From contig JASKMD010000030.1 of NCBI GenBank assembly GCA_030144725.1, positions 6,310,502-6,374,501 on the forward strand: a stretch of DNA of 64,000 nt, read 5' to 3'. A program made the position numbers and the translations under genes. Below are positions 10,001 through 22,632 of the stretch, one piece after another. This stretch comes from Haematococcus lacustris (taxonomy: Eukaryota > Chlorophyta > Chlorophyceae > Chlamydomonadales > Haematococcaceae). Every line of letters begins with the position of its first letter. Position 1 is the stretch's first letter. The notes below the pieces were generated by a model that did not search any database, had not been told where the DNA came from, and saw only the letters and a list, made by a program, of their open reading frames with translations.

Positions 10001-13000
10001 CCAGCAGCCGGCCCTACCTGGATGTCAGTGAAGAGGATGGAGACCTCCTCGTGCATGGTTGCCAGCTCCATCACGTCACGCCGGGTCAGCTGGGGCAGGC
10101 CGTCCAGGCTGAGGCGGTCCAGAGACAGTTTAGCTTCAAAGCCAGGCAGCTGAGCCTTTGCAGCTGTGCTGGTGGTGCAGTAGCTGGCCATGATGGGGCA
10201 GCGGCAGAGGTGGTCAAAAGCATCAGGCAGGTCTGGGATGTCTGCTCCAGCCTCTGCCCCTCCGGGAAGGGCAGTAGAACCTGGCATGCAGGATTCGTGC
10301 TGGCCATGCTCCACGACGGTAACATTGGACAAGGTCTTCTGCATGCTTGCTGGGTAGCAAAAGCACAACAAAAGACACAGCTTGGTGATAGGCGCAGTGA
10401 AAGGAGCATGCCCATGCACCCAGCTGACCTGTATGGACGAGGTCTTGCAGACAAGGAGTACCCACCTGACATTGTGTGAGGCCCACTTCCTCCTTGGGCA
10501 GGACTAGCCACGAAGGAGGTGGGAAGGGATACAGAAGCACCCAGCTGTGCCCCTTGCTGCTGCTGCTCAGGCGGAGGCTCTGCCCAGGAAGGCCTTGACA
10601 ACCGCTGCTGCATTGACAATTGGGCTTTGGCAGCCTGCATTGCGCTGTGCTTGCCATCAAAGTCCAAGAGCTTGCTGATGACCTGGTAAGGGGTGACATC
10701 GCGAGAGTGAGAGTCACACATCAGAGCATGTGTTTCATGCCGACATCTATCGCACCACCCTCGTAAGGGGGTGGGGGGTGGAAATTAGGTATTAGTGCCA
10801 AAATAGGTATTAGTATTGGTACCGACAGGTCAGATTACAGATCTCCAAGTTGTAGGGGAACTATGCGCTGGTAACCTGCAGCAGACTCCAAAGCTGATAA
10901 TCTTCAATGTGCAACGTCATTGCTGCACATTGTGCAGAATAGTGTCCTCAAAATAGCAGTCAGGGGGTGGTAGTTGCTGTGTGAGCATTCTTTGAGATCT
11001 ATGCCCTGTTGTCAACACCGTCTAAGCCTCGAAACCTTTTAGACCAACGATAGTGGGTTGCAGTGCAAAACATCAGGACCATCACGTGGTAGGGATATCT
11101 CGTTCGACACCATTACATGTCAGCCTGGCCTCAGGGCACTGCTGCTCAGGCGGCCAATACAGCTCCACAACTCAAAAGGTCATCAGTAGCAGTGCTATAT
11201 GCCAAATACCAGGTGCATGCAGAATTCAGCCACTTTCATTGCTTGCACATTGCTTGCACATTGCTTGCACATTGCTTGCTCAGAGGTGTTATTACAGTGC
11301 CATTGCAGTAGCCAAGGGCAAGGAATACCCAGAGCTGGGTTACAAGCGGCAGCGAGGCTGCCTACCCGAGGCCCAGCAGTAGCAGTGTGATCCCCCTTGG
11401 AGCTGCTACTAGCATGCTTCGGTGCATGCTCGTTATGCTCAATCTAGGCTACAGCTCTGTCGCAGGGGTCTGTAGGTGGAACGTGTCCCAGGACTGCGTC
11501 TATACTCTTACCTGGACAGGGGCCAAGATCCATTGAACTGCACCTGTCAGTACCTCTCCTTACCTGGTGTGGCAAGATCTGCTGCAGGAGCGCCTCCTGC
11601 TGCTCCTGCAGTGCTGCCACCTGCTGCTCAGCAAGCACAGCATCAGTCACGTCCACCTGCAGGGCATGACAGCCAATGGTTCAGCCACCTCACCCTATAC
11701 ACCATGCAGGCACAGCCGGTCTGAACCAAAGGAGTGCAGCAGCCAGCAGCAGGGCGGTGAGTCCGGTTCATCAATGGGTGGGCGGTGTGTCTGACTTGCC
11801 TGGGCCACGGTGTAATGGGTTGCCAGGGAGTGAGGGTCCCGCATGGCTGTGATGTGCACCTCAAAGAAGGCCTGCTGGCCGGCAGCCAGGTTCATCATCT
11901 GGCGCAGCCGCCAGTGCACCACTTCCAGGCGGACTCGGAAGCAATGACCAGTGACCACCTGGCTATGCATGTCCTCCAGCTCAGCCTGCAGCATACACAG
12001 GGTCCCAAGCCGTGGCTGCTAGCCCTGTCGAATTCTCAGCCAGAGCATTGTCAGCACCCGGCCTGAGCCTGGCAAGGGGTGGCAACACTGGCAGCACCAG
12101 TGTGATGTGGTGGCCAGCAGCACTAACAGCAGCACCTAAGCTTGGTGGCTGCTGGCAACGAAGCTGCAGAGGGTATCAGCCAGAGCCTTGCCAGCACCTG
12201 GTCTGACAGGCCTGCAACCACGGGCTGCAACCTTGTGATGGGGTGGTCAGCCAGGCTTGCAGCAGCTGGACTAACCTGGCGGCCAAAGAACAGCATGCCC
12301 AGGAAGTCCATTGGGCTACTGCCAGCATCGCTCTCCCCAGGAGGAATTAACAGATTGTACTTGGCACAACAGCCTGTGCATAAGGCAGCACACATCCGCT
12401 CCAGCTGCATTGCACAGTGCCCCACTAGGTTGTGCTCAAGGTTGTCCCTACGTCCCAGAGTACCTCAATGCTGCCCCCTTCCTCAATGCACGCAGAAAGG
12501 CAGGAAGAGCGTAGTATTTCTTCCTTTCTTCAGGATGCAGGCTTGCACATTATGTTATAAATCTAAAGCGGACTGCTGAAGGTGCCTTTACCCAGTCAAA
12601 TGTGGACTGGGACATGTGCCACAACCCTCCATCTCACCAATCGAGGCCATGCTGGCTGCATTCTGCCACAGGGGCTGGCCGGAGGTCGGGTCCACGATGG
12701 TCAAGCACGCTGGGGTGTACTTCACTGCCAGCAGGTTTAGCAAGCCCCAAGCCGAGGGAAGAGGATCACCCGCAGGGCAGGGTATGCCCTGGCGGACCAT
12801 GCCCCACCACCTCCTCCTCACTGGGACTGGCGGTGTCGGGATGTCACCTGGCACATGCATGGCATTGCAATGAGCATCTCCATGCCGCATAGCTGACCTC
12901 CACATGTATGGCATCATCCTCATGAGCACAATGCCACCCAATGCACTCATTCAAAATACAGCAGGACCTCTCGCTCAACAGCCCACTAGCTTGCTGGACC

Positions 13001-13358
13001 ATGCACATGGCGATGGGTGTTGCAAACTCAAACGGCCCACACCATGACAGCCGGTAGGAAGTATGCTGTCCTCCTCTATGACTGAAGGAAACGTCAGAAC
13101 CACCACCATGATGCTTTTTGAGGCAAAGCGCACGCCGTGGGTGACCACTGGACTGTACTGACCCCCTCGCAGGTTCTTCACAACTGCCTGCACAAACAGA
13201 CAAGGCAAGCTTGGCAGGCGTCGAACAGCGGTACACAGGCTGCGTTCACAGACACCCACAGCACCTACCTCCCATTCGTTCCGAAATGCTTGGTTCGTTC
13301 TCCACTGCTTACCAGACCAACGAGCTGCTGCTTCAATGTCTTTGACTTCAAACTCCCT
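7098..13358 (-). CDS. PAS-linked class III guanylyl cyclase (N-terminus unresolved)
   Basis: Makes cyclic GMP from GTP. Exons deduced right to left are: possible N-terminal exons 13269-13358 and one starting 13187; a PAS half ending 12638 (LTIVDP...WQNAAS); an exon ending 12276; 11800-11985 (rest of PAS); 11564-11656 (helix ending QQILPHQ); 10466-10682; 10018-10349 ([12 protein letters not shown]); 9721-9816; a 27-nt exon 9567-9593 (DCYKVETIG); 7394-7941 ([11 protein letters not shown], then [13 protein letters not shown]), possibly with a further intron; and 7098-7248 (MESTG to VKGKGWMQT, stop). The metal-binding aspartates (FTDI, TIGD) and transition-state N and R (NTASR) are present. The base-selecting pair E (VETIG) and C (FCLFG) points to GTP rather than ATP. 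The intron after 11800 appears to be GC-AG. Fanzor remnants lie in two introns on the opposite strand. The N-terminal exons above 12.65 kb are uncertain. Confidence 0.75.
8127..9365 (+). pseudogene. Fanzor-like gene, internally deleted copy
   Basis: It starts at ATG 8127 with [16 protein letters not shown], a strong nuclear localisation signal, and then passes almost directly from the KVPGGAVL segment to [13 protein letters not shown] and [13 protein letters not shown]. The whole central part, including RuvC-I, is missing relative to copies A and B. A proline/glutamine linker leads to WVDRDCNA, where a one-base insertion after the RuvC-III aspartate destroys the frame; GLGY and the usual C-terminus can still be read in another frame. 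It lies inside a cyclase intron, antisense to that gene. This is a non-autonomous deletion derivative or decayed copy. Confidence 0.7.
9396..9470 (+). ncRNA. Conserved Fanzor 3' end (truncated)
   Basis: The sequence GAGCTGTCATCAGCTT follows the Fanzor stop, then TTTGTCATGATG and TCTAGACTATAGCC. The hairpin part is lost, unlike in the copies near 4.8 and 34.9 kb. It is probably a decayed scaffold. Confidence 0.3.
11238..11281. repeat. Short tandem repeat, 11-bp unit x4
   Basis: Four near-perfect units of CACATTGCTTG lie in a cyclase intron. Confidence 0.8.
11296..11490 (+). mobile_element. Fanzor C-terminal/3' fragment
   Basis: The frame [16 protein letters not shown], ending PEAQQ-stop, matches the extreme C-terminus of the Fanzor-like copies elsewhere. 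It is followed by a degenerate form of the shared 3' end (CTCTGTCGCAGGGGTC). It sits in the cyclase intron between exons 10466-10682 and 11564-11656, antisense to the gene. Confidence 0.6.
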
Positions 13359-15089
13359 CTGAAGCAGCAGGCAGTCTGAGTTAACAACGCCAACGCCCCG
13401 GAGGCCTTCCAATGTGTGTCAACGGACCTACCACCATAAGGGGAGACATGTACTGAAGTGCGGTCTGCGGCAAGAAGGCAGCACAGCAAGACAGACTTGG
13501 CACAAGGTGCATGTTGGGCCTGGGTGTATCTGTCGGTTGTGTCTGTACGATCTCTTTCTCCTTTGATGTCGTAGTGTTAGTCCAACCCGAGACACCTAAG
13601 ATCTGAGGCTGTGTGCCTCAGCAAATATGTCTGCCCCTAGTGCAACGATGTGTAAGAAGGGGAAACAGCCCCCATGCGCCATGCTCACATCATCCATACC
13701 TGCCTCATTAGTAGAGTATTGTATCTAAAAAATATATGGTTTGAGGGGCGATTGGGAGTCCCGAGGGGGGTGGAGTATTTGTTGAGACAAACAAATCTCA
13801 TTCAACATGGAACAACATGTTTGACTGTGGGTAATCTCACTCAGCTACTTCAATCAAGTTGAAGCGTCCTCGGTCGCACCCTTGATGACCACAAGCCCCA
13901 CACCCACACCTGTGACACTTCCTACTAGACTACTGGGCACCCCATCAAAACTAACAGCTTGATGCCTCTAAGGCTATCAGCCTGTCCAAAAGAAACAACC
14001 AAACCTAGAGCAAGGCTGGAGTATTTATTCAAAACCTTAGTGAGAGTCCTATTGCGGATTGCCTCTTGCCTTCTCTCCTATTGCGGATTGTCTCTTGCCT
14101 TCCTTCCTTGCCCTATTGCCCTCCACCTTGCAGTCATGCCTACCTATGCCATTGCTTTCGAGTGCTGCCTTTGCTGCACGGCTTGGGCCATGCAGGCCAT
14201 GATCCATGCACGTATGAGGGTGTGTGCTGACCGCCTGAGCAGCTCCCTGGACCTACGCGGCACCCAGCCCCTGCCCCTGGACATCAGTGCCCGCCAGCCA
14301 GTTGCCCTGACCCAGGCAAACCATCCCGCAGGCTGGAAGCCGGTGCAGCCCTGATGATAATTAACACTGCCCGACAGTGAAACTGGCAGCCATTAGGCCA
14401 ATGTAAGGCTGGCCATCAGCATGACAGCCAGCACCCTCCTGCCACCAGGGACCCCCACACAACAAGGCTGAGCAGTCCACCCATCACAGTCCTGTGCTGG
14501 TGGTCAGGCACTGCTGACAAGCTGGTCCGCCTCTACCTGAACTGAAGGCTACTGCAATGTGCCGCCAAGGGTGCGGCTGTCTTCATGAGGCCAAGATGGT
14601 GAGGGGGAGGGGAGTGAGTAGGTGGAGGAGGAGCAGGGGCAGGAGCAGGGCACCTGTTCACTGCCCTCATGTCATAGCCAAGTCCCCATGAGCATGCTTT
14701 CTACTGCACATTGCATGGGTGCATGCCTGAAATGCATAAACCCAGCTTTGTAATGATCTACGTCTAAAGTCGTTGACGCCCTCTCTATTCTCACTAAGTC
14801 ACTGCATGACACCACTATGCACACCAAGTCTGCTAACACTGCATGACAACGATTGTCATTTTGCAGAGAGCTTGTACTAGCGAGCTTGTACCATGGCATG
14901 TCATGAGTATGTGTGTTGCAGTGAGAGGGGGAGGGCGACCAAGCAGCCTAACGGATTACGGTTGACGCGATGTAAACCATCATCTTCATCACCAATGGTC
15001 TAAAATGTCATGAACTGTCACTGTCAAGACATGGTCTAGATGACCAATGGTCTAAACTGTCATGAACTGTCACTGTCAAGGGGAAACTG
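13359..15089. other. Intergenic, two dispersed repeats
   Basis: At about 13788-13975 is a dispersed repeat (CATTCAACATGGAACAACAT ... TCGGTCGCACCCTTGATGA), also found at 41428-41615 and 61391-61580. At about 14100-14430 lies a second repeat whose inverted copy is at 42060-42390; it contains an open frame of about 72 codons (MPTYAIA...). From 14.4 to 15.09 kb I see no gene, only short tandem fragments such as repeated TGTCACTGTCAAG near 15020-15100. Confidence 0.5.
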
Positions 15090-15780
15090 TCACTGTCAAG
15101 ACTCCGCACAGCATCCCATCATCGTCACACGGGCAACAAACCCTCTGTCAGCAAGCCTGCTGCAGGTAGTAGTAGTGGGGTGCCCAGGATGTGCTGCAGA
15201 CCTGCTGCAGGTGGTGGGGAGGCCCAGGGGCACGGCCAGGCAAGGGGGTATGCTGGTACTGGTGGATGGCTTCCGCCCCAGCCAGATCAGCTCAGCTGTG
15301 CATGTCCCCAGCCCTGGGAGCTGCACTTAGACCGCGGCCAGTCCAGGCCAGTGGGCTGGGATCCCCCAGAGGAGGAGGTGAACCAGTGGCTGCTGTAGCC
15401 GGCTTGAAGCCAGCGGCATGGCAAGACAGTGGAGGCCCTGATGTGCTGCCACCCGCACCACTCAGCAGCCCTGCAGGTCAAGACCTCACAGACGGCCTCA
15501 CACCCAGCGCTCTGCCAACCCCATCCACCCCCACAGCCAGGCAAGTAGCTGAACCGGGGCAGCAACTCAGCGCTGAACCTGCAGCGTATAGGCGCCTAAG
15601 GGTGTGGAGCGGCCCCTGGAGCTGTGCTACTGGCCTGGCCAGCCTCCATGGTGTACGAGACGAGCAGTGAGCCACTGAAGCACTGGCTGCGCAAGGTCTG
15701 AAAGGAGCAGCTCTTATGGAAGAAGCAGAGGCAGGCTCCAGCTGAAGCACGATACGAGCTAAGCTAGGCCCCTGCTGATC
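15090..15780 (+). pseudogene. Fanzor-like fragment, diverged
   Basis: The frame GTARQGGMLVLVDGFRPSQ, then ISSAV, corresponds to [19 protein letters not shown] of the other copies, but the conserved glutamate is glycine. The RuvC-III equivalent near 15555-15600 reads LNRGSNSALNLQRIG, so both aspartates are gone. An inverted copy of the first 250 bp lies at 40428-40700. This is a degenerate, catalytically dead remnant. Confidence 0.55.
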
Positions 15781-17107
15781 ATGATGCGTTGACTCTCACT
15801 TACTACTGGACTGTGCTTTGCAGTCAACCCCTAGCCGCCCAAACATCTGCCCTGTGGGTCAGGCAGCTGCCACAGGAGAAGTATCAGGCTGGGGTGACCA
15901 CCCTGGAGCTAACCACCCATGGCTGACAGGGCACAGCTGCAGGCATACAGTGGACTGGACGCAGCTTTTAACGCTCCCCCTCATGCAAGACTTCCCCTGT
16001 GGTAGTTTCTATTATTATCGCTTGCTGGGGTATTAGCTTGTGACGGGTAATCTCCCCACTGTGAAAACGTATGGCAAGAATGGCAAGGGCCAGGGTAGTA
16101 CTGTGGCTGCAGAGGCAGGTGGCTGAACTGACATGTGCACTCCATGCATTGTGCCATCATGCATTGAGTGTGTCACATGAGAAGGAATGGGCTGACACGA
16201 GCCACTCACCACTAAGAAGGGCCCGGTTGCCATCTGTTGTGCATCACAATGTTGCACATGTTGCTGGAGCGTCTCACCTGGCAGACACCACCGTTTGCAC
16301 TCGTCAGCCAATATGCTCAGTTCCAGGCTTTGCTAGTGTACAACAAAAGAAGTGCACTACCTTGCTGCATTTCGGTAAACCTGTATACACTTAGCGCAGC
16401 GTCTGGTGTCGCGCTTTTCTCCAGCTCTGACATGGTGAACAGCATTGGAGCTCCCATGACGGCATCTGCGCAGCGCCTGGGTAGCAGGGAGCTGATGGGC
16501 TGTGCTCCTGTTGGTAAATGTGGTAAACCAGAGGTGCCGGACCTGCACGCACAGCTTGCACATAACCTTGCGGTCGCTTGCAAGGCTCAGTGACCGAGTA
16601 TTGCCCAGTTCCTCCCCTCCGGTGGCTGCGGCAGCTGCTACTAGTTTAGACCGCTTGAGCTCACCCCATGGCCCAGCCTGGCACCAATACAGCGGCGCTT
16701 CCTTGCTTTTCCTCGCAGAGTTATACAGACATTTCCGGAGCAATTTACAAGATGGACGCGAATAATGTGCACACTCCGCGTTTTTCACTAATTGCCAATA
16801 ATTGCAGCTATAGATAGCAATAACAAAACAGAATGTAGCAGATAGCAACAACGAAAATGCCTGTGTGTAATCTCCCTCCGCTACAGCTTTATCACTCGCC
16901 TTACATACGCCATGCCGCAGCTCCTTCACCGAACAGGCATGTTTATGGCCACAAACCAGCACATGCAAGTGTATAGTACAAGATGCCGTTTGTGATCTTT
17001 TCAGCGTGATTGCCTCATTGCCAAGGCCTTGAACACGTCTGCAAATGAGGCTCGCTGCACGCAGACATTAATAGTATGCCATACTCCTGTTCATGTTCAT
17101 GCCATGT
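15781..17107. other. Intergenic; one long minus-strand frame unassigned
   Basis: A minus-strand frame of about 200 codons (16357-16968) has a CKLC motif and a hydrophobic stretch, but no family I recognise and no convincing start. The right-hand part should contain the 3' untranslated region of the gene at 17108. Possible TGTAA polyadenylation signals on the minus strand lie near 16745 and 16895. Confidence 0.3.
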
Positions 17108-18532
17108 TCATAGAAGACCTTGCATAGACACTCTCTCGGCGTGGACTCTGACGGCATCAAGGTTCTTGAACACCTCCTTTTCAATGCGGCTCTGGATGAG
17201 TCCCACTGGCAGCCATGTCTGGGGCTGCACATACAAAGAGTAACAGAGCAGGGTGTTAGTGTGTGGGCTGCTTGCCCATTGGGACTGTGCCGGTCCACCC
17301 TGCCCCTTTTCTGAACCGTTGATGTCATTGCTAGGCGAGCCAGAGTTGACCGCGCCACTGCTGCCTGCATCAGCTTTAGCAGGACTGCCATTGTCCACTG
17401 GTTGCATGCGCCAGATGCCCCTGAATGCCTGCAACCAAAGGGATCACAGTAAGGTGACAATGGGACAGACACAGCTGACAAGCTCAGATGTATTGAGCAC
17501 AACACTACAGCGAGTGCCATATGTGCTGCATCACACTGCTCCTGCCTCACACTGCTCCTGCCTCACACTGCTGCTGCTGCGTCAAACTGCTGCTGCTGCT
17601 GCTGTGTTGCACTGCTGCTGATGATGATGATGGTCAGCGTCTCATGGAGTTTTGCATGCTAGCACTGCGAGACAGTCAGAGCAGGCCTTGTGCATTACAA
17701 GTGATATGCGGTGGGGAGGCAGGTGGCGCACTTTGAAGTCTCCCTCCACCAGCCGGAAGGTAATGTCATGGCAGGGACAGCCAGCGAGGCTGGTGCGTGG
17801 GTGAGGCAGGAGCCCATCCGAGCCATCGCCATCAAAGCTGCACAAGTTGGCAGGCACCCCTTGAGGGTACTCAGTGCAGTCCAGGGTGCATGCAGCACTG
17901 AACTTCACACCCATAGCCACGTCCTGGGCTCCGACCTAAAGCAGGCATCAGCAGCAGTTGCAGCAGCAGCAATTGATACATGGAGGTTACATGGAGTTTC
18001 TAGTCATTTTACATGCCTGTGCAATATGAGTCTAGCAAGCATGCACTGTTGGGCACAGCATGTGATGGACTCACCACGCAGGACAAGGCCAGCAGCATAC
18101 CTGTAGCAGCACTGCACCGTCTGGTTTCCGTCTCAAGCATCTGTTCTCTACAAGGGAGGGGATGAAGTTGCCAAGGCCATCGTAATCAGTGAGGCTGGCC
18201 CACACGGTTGACACGGGTGCGTTGATGGTAATGCTGGCATGTAGCTTTCGGCTGTTCCATGACGTCTTCTCCACAACTGCTGTCACTTGAGGTTGGAAAG
18301 AGGTGCGCAACTCAGACTCAACTGCAAGGACACACGGGGTTGGGTCTAAACCGCCCATTGTGCTAGACCCGCTCTGACTCATGCGATGCCGTACAAAGCC
18401 CACGGAGCGCTCACCTTGACTGGCTGCACTCCGAGACCAGGTTGAACGCCTGACTGGACGAAGTAATGGCCCAGAGAGAGGCACGTGTAGGACTGTAGCA
18501 GCAGCGCCAGTTCTGGGCATTGCTCCTAGCAT
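17108..18532 (-). CDS. Plastid START/COQ10-like (polyketide cyclase-fold) protein
   Basis: This is a predicted lipid- or quinone-binding protein of the SRPBCC/START fold. Four exons are deduced: 18415-18532, 18101-18321, 17732-17935 and 17108-17428. Together they give 287 residues with consistent phases. The N-terminus is rich in A, R, S and T and lacks acids, as in plastid transit peptides. The fold begins at HASITINAPVSTVWASLTDY (about residue 70), followed by FIPSLVENR, then CHDITFRLVEGDFK, then FRGIWRM. The end LPVGLIQSRIEKEVFKNL matches the C-terminal helix of plant plastid cyclase/dehydrase-like proteins. A loop of about 30 residues rich in G, S and N interrupts the C-terminal half. It is divergent from RPN5 with 179 bp between starts. 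The ligand is unknown. Confidence 0.75.
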
Positions 18533-18711
18533 TTGTGTTGTTGCGTTGGGGCAGTGTAGGGGTGCGCAAAGGCCCCAATACTTCTGTTTGAAAATCATCG
18601 TATGGGTGTTGAGTCCAAGCACTAACGGGTCGCCCGGAGCTGCACCTGCCGCTCGCTGTATCGAGGCAGGCGACCAGATCATCAGATCATTTCCTCACCG
18701 CGGACGCTCCG
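18533..18711. promoter_or_regulatory. Bidirectional promoter region (START-like / RPN5)
   Basis: 179 bp separate two divergent ATGs, so both promoters and 5' untranslated regions must fit in or overlap this interval, unless non-coding upstream exons exist. No core motif is clear. Confidence 0.45.
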
Positions 18712-21700
18712 ATGGCTCTCTCCGAGTTCACCGCGGCAAACATTCATCTTGACGCCGACAAGCAGGAGGAAGCGAGCAAGAAAAGCACAGTGGACATCAC
18801 CAAGTTGAAAGCGGACATCGCGGTGCAGCTTGATGTGGGCAAACAGGTAAGAGCACGCCCACCAGCTGTTACAAGAGTGCGCACCACGTGAAGGGCGGGA
18901 GGACATCACCCAAGTCACTGCGAACAGGGCAAGGTGCATGAGGCACTAGAGGCGCTCCTGAACCTGGAGAAGATGAGCCGGCTGGCAGAGGACATCACAG
19001 CCACCCGCTTATCATGCACAGCAGTTCTGGAACTGTGCTTTGAGGCCAAACAGTGGAAGCTGCTTGAGGAGCAGATCCTTGTGCTCGTCAAGCGCAGGTC
19101 CCAGCTTAAGCAGGTCAGCGTCAAGCATATCAGGCGCACAGATCAGCCGTCTGTTGTGCTGAACAGGGGTTGTGGCAAGTCAGCTAGGAGTGTTCCGTTA
19201 ACATCTGTGATTCAGTTGGTGACACTTGGGTCTGCATCTGCAGGCCATCCAGGCACTAGTGCGACAAGCCATGGGCTACTTGGATCAGGCACCAGACAAG
19301 GACACCAAGGTATCCCTCATCAAGACATTACAAGCAGTGACAGAAGGCAAGGTGAGGTTCCCTCTGCACCCCTGCCTCTTCACACTTTGCATCACTCCAG
19401 ACTATGGCGCTAAGAGCGGCTGCATACAGTAGTTGGCAGCGTACTGTGCAGCTTGGAACTGACAAGTAAAGACATCCAGTTTCACTCGACCAGGGCAGCC
19501 ATCAACCCTGTAACCCACTCCTTGACAACATCATAGACCATGGCAGCTGCAACTTACCCAAAGGCTGCTTCACGACTTGCCCACAGCTTCACAGCTCCAC
19601 AGCTTACCCAAGGCTGCTTCACAGCTTGCTCGCACCCTGTGCCTAACATGTGTTGCACTGCCTGGCATATCTGTCATCATCAGATCTATGTGGAGATTGA
19701 GCGTGCGCGACTCACCCGGCGGCTAGCCATAATGAAAGAGGCAGAGGGCAATGTGGCTGAAGCAGCTGACATCTTGCAGGAAGTACCAGTGGTGAGTCCG
19801 CTTGGGCTGCTAGTCTAGCCAAAGGTGACCAATGAAGGTTAAGTTGATCGTGAACGAATTGTGAATGCACCAGCTTGGAAGGAGCGATGTCAGCCGCTGT
19901 TGTCAGCGCACAGTGCTAGAGCCATGCACACCCATGTCTAGCTGTGTTGGGCAGGGCAGGGCAGGGCAGCGGATGCGGTGGCCCTTGTGAGTGCAGGAGA
20001 CATTTGGGGCGATGGCCAAGACCGAGAAGATCGCCTACATTTTGGAGCAGGTGTGGGCCTGATCTTAGCTTCTTTAGCTCAGTGTGCATCATGATAATGG
20101 GTTGACGCCCTGCACTTATCGCCTGTACAATCGGCAATTAGGAACAGGATCCAGCAGCAGGCTATCAGCAGGTCTTATCTGATGCAATCTTATACGGACG
20201 GGGCAGGTAGAGAAGGCAGAGACAGTCAGTCATCTCTGCTACCGTGGACGTACTGGAGCATGGCAAAGGCACCCAACAGGTTTATGTCTTTATGTGCGCA
20301 TTTCCAGCCGATTTCTACAGTCGCCCATTACTATTTGCTCCCTTGCATTGCCCAGGTCCGACTGTGCTTGGACAAGCAGGACTTCGTCCGAGCGCAGATT
20401 CTCAGCCGCAAGATCAGCCCACGCGCGTTTGTGGAGAAGAAGGGTGAAGCCAAGGGAGAGATTGGCATTGAAGGCACAGCCATCGAGGCCCCAGAGGAGG
20501 TGTGAGTTGTGTTGGGGAAGGCAGGGACGCGGGTGAGGCAGGTGGGAAGAAGGCTAGTGTTAGCCGCTGAAGAGCCAGTGGGCGCAGCGCAGCACGTCCT
20601 TGCAACCTGCAAGGCTGCCTGCTGCGCCCTTCTGCTGATTGTTGCATTGTGGATCTTCACAGGGCGTCCCTGGCCTGCAAGCACTGAAGCTCATCTACTA
20701 CCAGCACATGCTGCGCTTCCATGCCCATGCCAATAACTACCTTGAGATGACCCGATGCCATCGAGCTATCTACGAGATGGAGAGCACCCAGGCAGACCCA
20801 GCTCAGTGGGCAGCGGTGGGTGCAGACTGTGCCCCAAGCAGACTGAGCTGCAGTGTGACAGCAACTGTGTGATATCAGCTGTGGGACATCCAAAGTGTGT
20901 GTGTTCTCAGACAGCTCAAGCTGTGGCAGGGAACTGGCTTGCTCACTAGCTCCACTGGCTGAGGTCACTAGGCCGCCGCACAGCTGGTCACCAGGTGTTG
21001 TGTCCTGTGCCTGTGCAGGAGTTGAAGCAGATCTGCTGGTTTGTGGTGCTGTCCCCTGCTTTCAGCACTGAGCAAGGCAGCAGCAGTGACCATACCACGC
21101 TGCTGACCACCACATTTCAGGTGCTGCAGGCAGCAGGCGACACCCATGGGTGTGTAGCAAGGTTAAAGGAGCATGAGAGTCAGATGCTGCCTGAATTAGC
21201 TGTCATGTGGCAAACTCTCAAGAAGACTCGAGTGGAGGGGCTAGTTGAGATGACCCAGACTCAGCAGCTCTTAGCCTTTGGCTTGCCATGCCCTCCATGC
21301 CCATTCCCATGCTGCCATGCGGGTGTTTGCAGGATAAGAAGCTGAGTGACCTGCCCACCTACAAGGCCTTGTTGAACACCTTCATCAACAAGGAGATTAT
21401 CCGCTGGCCGCAGTTCCAGCAACAGTTCAGCGCAGAGGTGGCTGAACATCCTGACATCTTCTCAGGCAAGTGCTGCCCAGGCACCAGGGGTAAATACAAA
21501 CACAAGAGTGGGAGAATTGACAGACTGTGTCCTCTCACGCTAGCTAATGGTAACGTTGAAAGGGTGATGGAAAAGGTGATATGCCTTTGGGGGTGGCTGG
21601 TGCTTTTGCCCCTGGCCTGGTCTGTAGCTCCTGTTGTGGCAACTGTCCATCCTTGCATGTCTGTACAACATGCTGCCATGCATGGCACGCTATGTGCCAT

Positions 21701-22632
21701 AGCCAGCGTATTGCTATCGTACCCTTGCACATGAGCTTACCATGTTCATTACATCTTTTATCAGCACAGCAAGCCACCATGGCTAGTGGTGTTGTTGCTC
21801 ATAGCAGCACAGCATGATGTGTTCACTGGTGTGGGGTGCCTGTGCAGACAGCAAGCGCTTGGCAGACCTGCAGCTCAGGGTGGTGGAGCACAACGTCATG
21901 GTGATTGCCAAATACTACACACGCATCACAACAGCGCGGCTATCGCAGCTCCTGGACCTGTCTGCAGCTGAGGTAGGCAAAGGCGAGGGCAAGGGCAAGG
22001 GCAAGGGCAAGGGCTGAGCCACCTTCTACAGAACATGCTTGGCCTGTTTCACGCGGAGCAGTATCTGGAGCATCATGCCTTGCTACAGTATGAACATGGT
22101 ATGGCATGTAGTGCCGCAGCAATGTTGCATGGAGACAATGGTGCCGACGGACTGCATGCATAGTGCAAGCCACACTTCATGAGAAGAACGCTCAATGCAG
22201 AGAACTGTGAAGTTCACTGCCAGTAGCGCCCCCCCTGTGTTGCCCTGCTGCTGGCAACTGAGCTTGGTACCGCAACAGAGGGTGGCGTAGGGTAAGGTTG
22301 CTATTCCATGAGGCATGTGCAGCAGTGGAGTGGTGTTCACCACCGTGGCTCGTGCCACTGCACCAACTGCTATTGGGCATCCACCTATATCGCCCTTGCT
22401 GCTGTTGTTGCAGGCGGAGCGCCACCTCAGCGAATTGGTCGTGTCCAAGGCAGTGTCTGCAAAGATTGACCGGCCAGCTGGGTTGGTGCGGTTTGGTGCT
22501 CGGCAGGCCCCTGAGGATCAGCTGAATGCCTGGGCCAACAACATTGGCAAGCTGCTGGGCCTGGTGGAGAAGAGCTGCCAGCAGATCAGCAAGGAGTGCA
22601 TGATCTACAAGGTGCAGCTGAGCAGCAGCTAA
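18712..22632 (+). CDS. 26S proteasome regulatory subunit RPN5 (PSMD12)
   Basis: RPN5 is a PCI-domain subunit of the proteasome lid. Eleven exons: 18712-18846, 18928-19113, 19244-19351, 19684-19791, 19997-20050, 20356-20499, 20663-20815, 21019-21120, 21333-21465, 21848-21972 and 22414-22632. All phases agree and give 488 residues, slightly longer than the usual 440-460. Diagnostic segments include [45 protein letters not shown] and, in the PCI region, [20 protein letters not shown]. The C-terminal helix is [17 protein letters not shown]. The intron after 21465 starts with GC (CAG|GCAAGT); only this choice keeps the frame into exon 10. It is divergent from the START-like gene and convergent with the uS10 gene. 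Confidence 0.95.

Noticed and set aside
16357..16968. 203-codon minus-strand frame with CKLC, possible BED zinc finger
   Set aside because: The spacing of the following histidines does not fit a BED finger and there is no convincing start or neighbour exon.
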